Assembly (NCBI GenBank): GCA_045536775.1
Contig: JAZSOD010000030.1
Coordinates: 1 to 26,532 of the forward strand
DNA: 26,532 nucleotides
Direction: 5' to 3'
Source: UBA4717 sp045536775
GTDB taxonomy: Bacteria; Bacillota; Clostridia; Oscillospirales; CAG-272
The position numbers and the translations under genes are program-made. Shown one piece after another: positions 22,510 to 26,532 of the stretch (position 1 is the first letter of the stretch; each line of letters begins with the position of its first letter). The notes under the pieces were generated by a model, which did not search any database, had not been told where the DNA came from, and was given only the letters and a program-made list of their open reading frames with translations.

Positions 22510-22541
22510 AAAACCGCAAGCAGTTATTTGCTTGCGGTTTT
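22510..22541 (+). terminator. Second intrinsic terminator downstream of ispH-rpsA
   Basis: AAAACCGCAAGCA (22510-22522) and TGCTTGCGGTTTT (22529-22541) form a perfect 13-bp stem, loop 6 nt, followed by T. No complete gene lies between this and the first terminator. Confidence 0.88.
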
Positions 22542-22546
22542 TACTG

Positions 22547-22575
22547 TTGCTTTTTGCATTAAACTGTGATATAAT
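22547..22575 (+). promoter_or_regulatory. Sigma-A promoter for the transglutaminase-dockerin gene
   Basis: TTGCTT (22547-22552), 17-bp spacer, TATAAT (22570-22575). The leader is about 38 nt, with GGAGG at 22608-22612 before the ATG at 22620. Confidence 0.8.
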
Positions 22576-22619
22576 TACTATGTAAAGAATTCCAAACCGT
22601 TTATAACGGAGGCGTTTAT

Positions 22620-24320
22620 ATGAGAAAAAGTTTGATTGTAATTATATCGCTACTGTTTACGCTTTTATTATGCTTATCTGTGTCGGCAACAGAGCTTGCG
22701 TATGGAGAGCTTGAGGGTATTGCAATACAGGACGGGTATATTCCCTCCCCCGATGATATAATTTCATCTGCTAAGTATTATTCAAATAATGGATCAAGCA
22801 AAAGCACAAATACACTTGATGATTACAAAGATGAAATATTGGCATCATGGAACGAGTATTCGGAAGAAATGATTGTAATGCCCAATTTGAATATGATTCT
22901 TATATGTCCCGAAACCCCAAAAGATGATCCGGTCCTTGCGGTTATACAGGCTTTTTATTCAAAGCTCATCGATGACAACCCTGAATATTTCTATGTTAAA
23001 AGCAACTTTATTTTCCACTATGATGTGGAGACAAAGGAATTCCGTGGAATCACACCGATATATCGCTTTGAAACCCACGAAATCCCCGATTTAGTTGAGA
23101 ATTTCAATGCCGCAGTTGATACAGCTATTTCCGTAATTGACGATTCTATGTCCGATATCGACAAGATGATCGCGCTTCACGATTTCATTGTTTTGAAAGC
23201 GGAATATGACTTAGAGACTTATAAAACCCAGAACAACAATCACCCCACTTCCTTCTCGGCATACGGAGTGTTGGTCGAGGAGATCGGTGTTTGTCAGAGT
23301 TACACGCTTGCATATTCCCTGCTTTTGAAGAAGGTCGGAATTGAAGTCAGCACTGTCCGCTCATATTCGCTTTCTCATATATGGAATATTGTAAAAATCG
23401 GAGATAATTGGTACCACATTGACGTTACATGGGATGACCCGACAGTTGACAGAAAAGGGCTTGTGGATTACAAATACTTTTTGGCCTCTGACGCTGAATT
23501 TAACGGCAACAACAACCCTCACATAGCAAGCGACTGGATAAGAGATTCCTATGCGACCTCAGAAACCTACGCAAACGCTTTTTGGAAAGACTCGTATTCC
23601 ACTATGGCACTTTTGGACGGCTATTATTACTACACCGACAGCAACGGCAATACGGCGAACATTCTACGCTCTAAACTCTCTGCGATCGAAGACTCCGAGC
23701 AGGTTCGCGCTCTGTCGGAGCTTTCGTGGAAATATAACGGGGGCGCTGTTTCCGGCGGACAGTTCCGAGTTGTTCCATTTGTATTTGACGGAAATATTTA
23801 CTACAATACCGCCGATTCAATTTACAGATTATGTCCAAATTTCAGTGCTGACGAGCTTGTATATAATGCCACCTTGGATGACGGCTTTATAGTGCCCGTC
23901 GGTGTTGACAAGTTTGAGCATAATGTCAGTTACTTAAAAGTTATATATAACGGCAGTAATACATATAGCTATTCGATTCCGACTGAGGCAAACCTTGACA
24001 CAGGACATAACTATACAGTAACGGTTACGCCTCCCAAAGACACGGAGTACCCTTACACCGAAAAGCTCTGCTCTACCTGCGGTGATTACCACAAGTATGA
24101 ATACAAACCGGGAGACAATGACGGAAACGGTGAGATCACTGCGGTGGACGCAATAGTGTTAGCGAGAGTTTTGGCGAATTGGAGTGGTTATGCCGATTCT
24201 GCTATTAGCATGAATTTTGATCTTGACGGCGATGAAGTAACCACCTCGCTTGACCTGATAATTCTTCAGCGTCACCTCGCAGGCTGGCTCGGATACGAAA
24301 CTATACCATACAATAAATAA
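22620..24320 (+). CDS. Secreted transglutaminase-like protein with C-terminal dockerin
   Basis: A 566-residue exported protein. A signal peptide spans about 1-23 (cut near SVSA). The transglutaminase-like core (about 180-275) has the Cys-His-Asp triad: C225 in GVCQSY, H253 in SHIWNIV and D268 in YHIDVTWDDP. A region of about 220 residues follows, with repeated 'GYYYYTDSNG' and 'NIYYNTADSIYRL' strands like a solenoid of surface repeats. Residues 499-560 form a type I dockerin: DNDGNGEITAVDAIVLARVL and DLDGDEVTTSLDLIILQRHL, both Ca-binding loops complete. It probably attaches to a cohesin-bearing scaffoldin on the cell surface. It is monocistronic, with its own promoter and terminator, and is somewhat AT-richer than its neighbours. 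Confidence 0.9.
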   Translation: MRKSLIVIISLLFTLLLCLSVSATELAYGELEGIAIQDGYIPSPDDIISSAKYYSNNGSSKSTNTLDDYKDEILASWNEYSEEMIVMPNLNMILICPETPKDDPVLAVIQAFYSKLIDDNPEYFYVKSNFIFHYDVETKEFRGITPIYRFETHEIPDLVENFNAAVDTAISVIDDSMSDIDKMIALHDFIVLKAEYDLETYKTQNNNHPTSFSAYGVLVEEIGVCQSYTLAYSLLLKKVGIEVSTVRSYSLSHIWNIVKIGDNWYHIDVTWDDPTVDRKGLVDYKYFLASDAEFNGNNNPHIASDWIRDSYATSETYANAFWKDSYSTMALLDGYYYYTDSNGNTANILRSKLSAIEDSEQVRALSELSWKYNGGAVSGGQFRVVPFVFDGNIYYNTADSIYRLCPNFSADELVYNATLDDGFIVPVGVDKFEHNVSYLKVIYNGSNTYSYSIPTEANLDTGHNYTVTVTPPKDTEYPYTEKLCSTCGDYHKYEYKPGDNDGNGEITAVDAIVLARVLANWSGYADSAISMNFDLDGDEVTTSLDLIILQRHLAGWLGYETIPYNK

Positions 24321-24323
24321 CCG

Positions 24324-24353
24324 AAAAAACGCGGCGTTTACGCCGCGTTTTTT
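24324..24353 (+). terminator. Intrinsic terminator of the transglutaminase-dockerin gene
   Basis: AAAAAACGCGGCG (24324-24336) and CGCCGCGTTTTTT (24341-24353), loop TTTA. Perfect 13-bp stem with a T tract, 3 bp after the stop. Confidence 0.93.
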
Positions 24354-24402
24354 GCTTTTTTCTAAAAATTGCATATTATATTAAAAAAGGCGGTGTTTTA
24401 TT

Positions 24403-25068
24403 CTGAAATTCAAAATAAAACTATTTTTGTTTATATGTGCGTTTGGAGTTGCATTATCTGTAATGCTCGCGTATTTGAATGGTATTGTAAAGCCTATCCT
24501 TTGGCGTGAATGCGAGGCTTACGCCAAAACAATGCTGACCGAGGTAGTGTCAGATGCGCTTGCCGGTGATACCGCAAACGCATATTTTGAGGACACGATG
24601 CGATTCACTTACAACAATGACGGTTACGTAAGTACGTATTCGCTTAATATGCTTAATGCCAACAAAATACGTGCGTTTTTATCAAAGGAAATAATTGAAA
24701 ATATAAAGGAAAAAAACGCACTAAAGCTAAATGTAAGCGCGGGAACACTTTCGGGAATTGCCTTCTTTTACGGAAAAGGGCCAAAGATTAAAGTAGATCT
24801 GAACGCGCTTTTTGGTATAACCTGCGACCTTACAAGTGAATTTAACGATAGCGGAATCAATCAGACGTTACACCGTTTGTGTCTTGAATTGACTGCTAAC
24901 ACTACGGTTAAGGAGCCGATGAGAAGTGAAAACATACTTTTGAAAACAACCGTACCTATAAGCGAGACAGTTATAGTTGGTGACATTCCAGAAGCATACA
25001 CGCTGATTCTTCGCGCCGATGAGGATGATGAGAATATGATAAACGATTACGGTGCAAAACTTCAGTAG
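24403..25068 (+). CDS. yunB: Sporulation protein YunB, probable CUG (or AUU) start
   Basis: About 221 residues. An N-terminal membrane segment is followed by KPILWRECEAYAK, the NDGYVSTYSLN strand, GTLSGIAFFYGKGPKIKVDL, SEFNDSGINQTLHRLCLEL and VPISETVIVGDIPEAY, all hallmarks of the YunB family, whose Bacillus subtilis member is made in the mother cell during sporulation. The frame is open upstream of the TTG at 24427, which has no ribosome binding site and would remove the basic N-terminus. CTG at 24403 is 7 nt after AAGGCGGTG (24387-24395) and gives a M-KFKIKLFLF start; ATT at 24400 is the other option. No clear promoter was seen in the 50 bp after the preceding terminator. Confidence 0.85.
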   Translation: MKFKIKLFLFICAFGVALSVMLAYLNGIVKPILWRECEAYAKTMLTEVVSDALAGDTANAYFEDTMRFTYNNDGYVSTYSLNMLNANKIRAFLSKEIIENIKEKNALKLNVSAGTLSGIAFFYGKGPKIKVDLNALFGITCDLTSEFNDSGINQTLHRLCLELTANTTVKEPMRSENILLKTTVPISETVIVGDIPEAYTLILRADEDDENMINDYGAKLQ

Positions 25069-25098
25069 CTCCCGCTTTTTGAAAAGAAGCTAAAAAGA

Positions 25099-25112
25099 TT
25101 TGGCAAGCCAAA
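25099..25112. repeat. Short inverted repeat downstream of yunB
   Basis: TTTGGC-AA-GCCAAA, extended by A/T pairs on each side (AAAG and CTTT). It lies in the 165-bp gap between yunB and xpt, which otherwise holds only the xpt promoter. It may be a weak terminator for yunB, but there is no clean T tract. Confidence 0.35.
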
Positions 25113-25174
25113 CTTTGCAAAAACTTTTATTCGCGCGTTTTACTTAATTTATTTCTAAATCTTCACACGTACAC

Positions 25175-25202
25175 TTGAATTTTTGTAAAATTATGATATA
25201 AT
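25175..25202 (+). promoter_or_regulatory. Sigma-A promoter of xpt
   Basis: TTGAAT (25175-25180), 16-bp spacer, TATAAT (25197-25202). Transcription would start near 25209, leaving only ~25 nt of leader, too short for a purine riboswitch. Confidence 0.85.
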
Positions 25203-25233
25203 ATAGATAAATAAATAGAAAGGTCGTACAGAT

Positions 25234-25836
25234 ATGCGTTTACTAGAAGAAAAAATCAGACGTGACGGAAAAATTCTGCCCGGCGGAATACTCAAGGTTG
25301 ACAACTTTCTTAACCACAAGATCGACGTTGCCCTTCTTAACGATATGGGCCGCGAATTTGCTGAGATCTTTCATGGTCTCGGTATAAACAAAATCCTCAC
25401 AGTCGAGGCATCGGGTATCGGTATTGCATGCATTACGGCACAGTATTTTAACAACGCTGAGGTAGTGTTTGCCAAGAAGAAGCAGACCAAAAATCTTGAT
25501 GCTAATACATATTCCGCGCTTGTGACCTCTTTTACCCACGGTTGCGACTACAACATAAGAGTATCAAAAGATTACCTCACCAAAGATGACCGTGTACTTA
25601 TAATAGACGATTTTCTCGCCGTTGGTCAGGCAACACTTGGTCTTATGAGCCTCGTGAAACAGTCGGGTGCTACTTTATGCGGTGTAGGTATATGCATAGA
25701 AAAAGCCTTTCAGGGCGGCGGTAAGACTCTCAGAGAAATGGGTATAAATCTTCATTCCCTTGCTATCGTCGACCTTGAACGCGACGGTGAGCTCGTCTTC
25801 ATTGACGACAAGGATGCCGCTAAAATACTGCTCTGA
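25234..25836 (+). CDS. xpt: Xanthine phosphoribosyltransferase
   Basis: A 200-residue type I phosphoribosyltransferase that converts xanthine and PRPP to XMP in purine salvage. The PRPP loop is VLIIDDFLAVGQAT (121-134). The N-terminal LLEEKIRRDGKILPGGILKVDNFLNHKID and EASGIGIACITAQYF are the family's base-binding and second conserved segments. FAKKKQTKNL follows the flexible-loop position. Length is that of Bacillus subtilis Xpt (194). ATG at 25234 has AAAGG at 25218-25222. It is monocistronic, without the permease gene pbuX that often follows xpt. Confidence 0.95.
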   Translation: MRLLEEKIRRDGKILPGGILKVDNFLNHKIDVALLNDMGREFAEIFHGLGINKILTVEASGIGIACITAQYFNNAEVVFAKKKQTKNLDANTYSALVTSFTHGCDYNIRVSKDYLTKDDRVLIIDDFLAVGQATLGLMSLVKQSGATLCGVGICIEKAFQGGGKTLREMGINLHSLAIVDLERDGELVFIDDKDAAKILL

Positions 25837-25839
25837 TCT

Positions 25840-25876
25840 AAAAACGCCTTGCGAATTAATCGCAAGGCATTTTTTA
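25840..25876 (+). terminator. Intrinsic terminator of xpt
   Basis: GCCTTGCGA (25846-25854) and TCGCAAGGC (25860-25868), 5-nt loop, preceded by A's and followed by ATTTTTT. It starts 4 bp after the stop codon. Confidence 0.92.
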
Positions 25877-25883
25877 ATACCAA

Positions 25884-25912
25884 AAATCCGCCCGAAAAAT
25901 TCGGGCGGATTT
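25884..25912 (-). terminator. Intrinsic terminator of ppdK
   Basis: AAATCCGCCCGAA (25884-25896) and TTCGGGCGGATTT (25900-25912), 3-nt A loop. On the minus strand the stem ends in a T tract (TTTTTGG), 20 bp beyond the ppdK stop. Confidence 0.9.
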
Positions 25913-25931
25913 CTTATTCAATAAATATGAA

Positions 25932-26532
25932 TTACTTAGCCTTGATAGCTGCCTGAGCTGCTGCAAGTCTTGCAATCGGTACTCTGAAGGGTGAGCAGGA
26001 TACATAGTCAAGTCCGATGCTGTGGCAGAACTCTACGGATGTGGGGTCACCACCGTGCTCGCCGCAAATACCTACGTGGAGGTTCTTGTTTACGGGTCTG
26101 CCGAGGGTTACAGCCATGTTCATAAGCTTACCAACACCTGTTGTGTCGAGCTTTGCAAAGGGATCGTTTTCGAAGATCTTTGCATCGTAGTAAGCGGAGA
26201 GGAACTTACCTGCGTCGTCTCTCGAGAAGCCGTATGTCATCTGAGTAAGGTCGTTTGTACCGAAGCAGAAGAAGTCTGCGTTAGCAGCGATCTCATCAGC
26301 TGTGAGAGCTGCGCGCGGGATTTCGATCATTGTACCAACTTCGTATTCGAGAGCTGTGCCTGCTGCTGCGATTTCAGCTTCAGCTGTTTCAACAACAACC
26401 TTCTTAACGTACTTGAGTTCCTTGATATCGCCTACGAGCGGGATCATGATCTCGGGCTTAACTGTCCAGTCTGCGTGTGCCTTCTGAACGTTGATAGCAG
26501 CACGGATAACGGCAGTTGTCTGCATCTTAGCG
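25932..26532 (-). CDS. ppdK: Pyruvate, phosphate dikinase, C-terminal part (cut by window edge)
   Basis: The last ~199 residues of PPDK are visible; the frame runs off the window, so the 5' part is missing and the methionine near 26525 is internal. The TIM-barrel PEP/pyruvate domain shows IEIPRAALTADEIA, FFCFGTNDLTQMTYGFSRDDA and CGEHGGDPTSVEFCHSIGLDYVSCSPFRVPIARLAAAQA. The Cys of CGEHGG is the catalytic acid of the PEP-forming half reaction. PPDK interconverts pyruvate, ATP and phosphate with PEP, AMP and pyrophosphate, and in anaerobes can act in glycolysis alongside or instead of pyruvate kinase. Strong codon bias suggests high expression. Confidence 0.95.
   Translation of the reverse strand, partial: AKMQTTAVIRAAINVQKAHADWTVKPEIMIPLVGDIKELKYVKKVVVETAEAEIAAAGTALEYEVGTMIEIPRAALTADEIAANADFFCFGTNDLTQMTYGFSRDDAGKFLSAYYDAKIFENDPFAKLDTTGVGKLMNMAVTLGRPVNKNLHVGICGEHGGDPTSVEFCHSIGLDYVSCSPFRVPIARLAAAQAAIKAK

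Noticed and set aside
22315..22569. An 84-codon frame spanning the end of ispH-rpsA and the following terminators
   Set aside because: It is a shifted reading of the acidic S1 tail and crosses two terminators; composition is not protein-like.
1..26532. CRISPR arrays, insertion sequences, prophage genes or defence islands
   Set aside because: No regularly spaced repeats, transposase, integrase or known defence genes were found in any frame.

Overview
The window is a chromosomal, housekeeping-rich segment of an anaerobic, probably spore-forming gut Clostridia (Firmicutes; Ruminococcaceae/Oscillospirales-like). This is inferred from sporulation gene yunB, a fused IspH-S1 protein, an 8-Fe ferredoxin, pyruvate phosphate dikinase, a dockerin-tagged exported protein, strong GGAGG ribosome binding sites and consensus sigma-A promoters with 16-17 bp spacers. 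No phage, insertion sequence, CRISPR array or rRNA was seen.

Layout. 1-3268 (+): the 3' end of addA, a GNAT acetyltransferase, rqcH (ribosome quality control) and a small membrane protein with a Cys/His C-terminus, ending in a bidirectional terminator. 3305-4240 (-): a D-2-hydroxyacid dehydrogenase. Divergent from it, 4360-7160 (+) is the most unusual locus: a TetM/EF-G-like GTPase fused to a Rae1/YacP-type NYN endonuclease, followed by a small Xre-type HTH gene. 7285-9119 (-): a membrane-anchored G5-M23 peptidase, probably started at an AUA codon, and a tRNA-Arg(CCG). 9257-10457 (+): a CPBP protease and tadA. 10500-11567 (-): pfkA, with an operator-like palindrome and a hairpin between its Shine-Dalgarno and start codon. 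11830-15792 (+): a degenerate LytM-like protein, holB and ricT. 15922-16092 (+): ferredoxin. 16216-22397 (+): a dense run of radical SAM, RpiR/MurR regulator, BaiN-like flavoprotein, cmk, plsC and ispH-rpsA. 22620-25836 (+): a transglutaminase-dockerin protein, yunB and xpt. 25932-26532 (-): the C-terminal part of ppdK, cut by the window edge.

Themes. Translation quality control recurs: rqcH tags stalled nascent chains, the GTPase-NYN fusion looks built to enter the ribosomal A site and cut mRNA there, TadA modifies tRNA, RicT influences RNase Y, and S1 is fused to IspH but appears able to be made separately from an internal start with a full AGGAGGT Shine-Dalgarno. Carbon metabolism appears through PfkA, PPDK and the dehydrogenase. 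The best candidates for little-described biology are the GTPase-NYN fusion, the internal S1 start, the near-cognate start codons (AUA, CUG) and the pfkA leader. No similarity searches were run; family calls rest on motifs recognised by eye.
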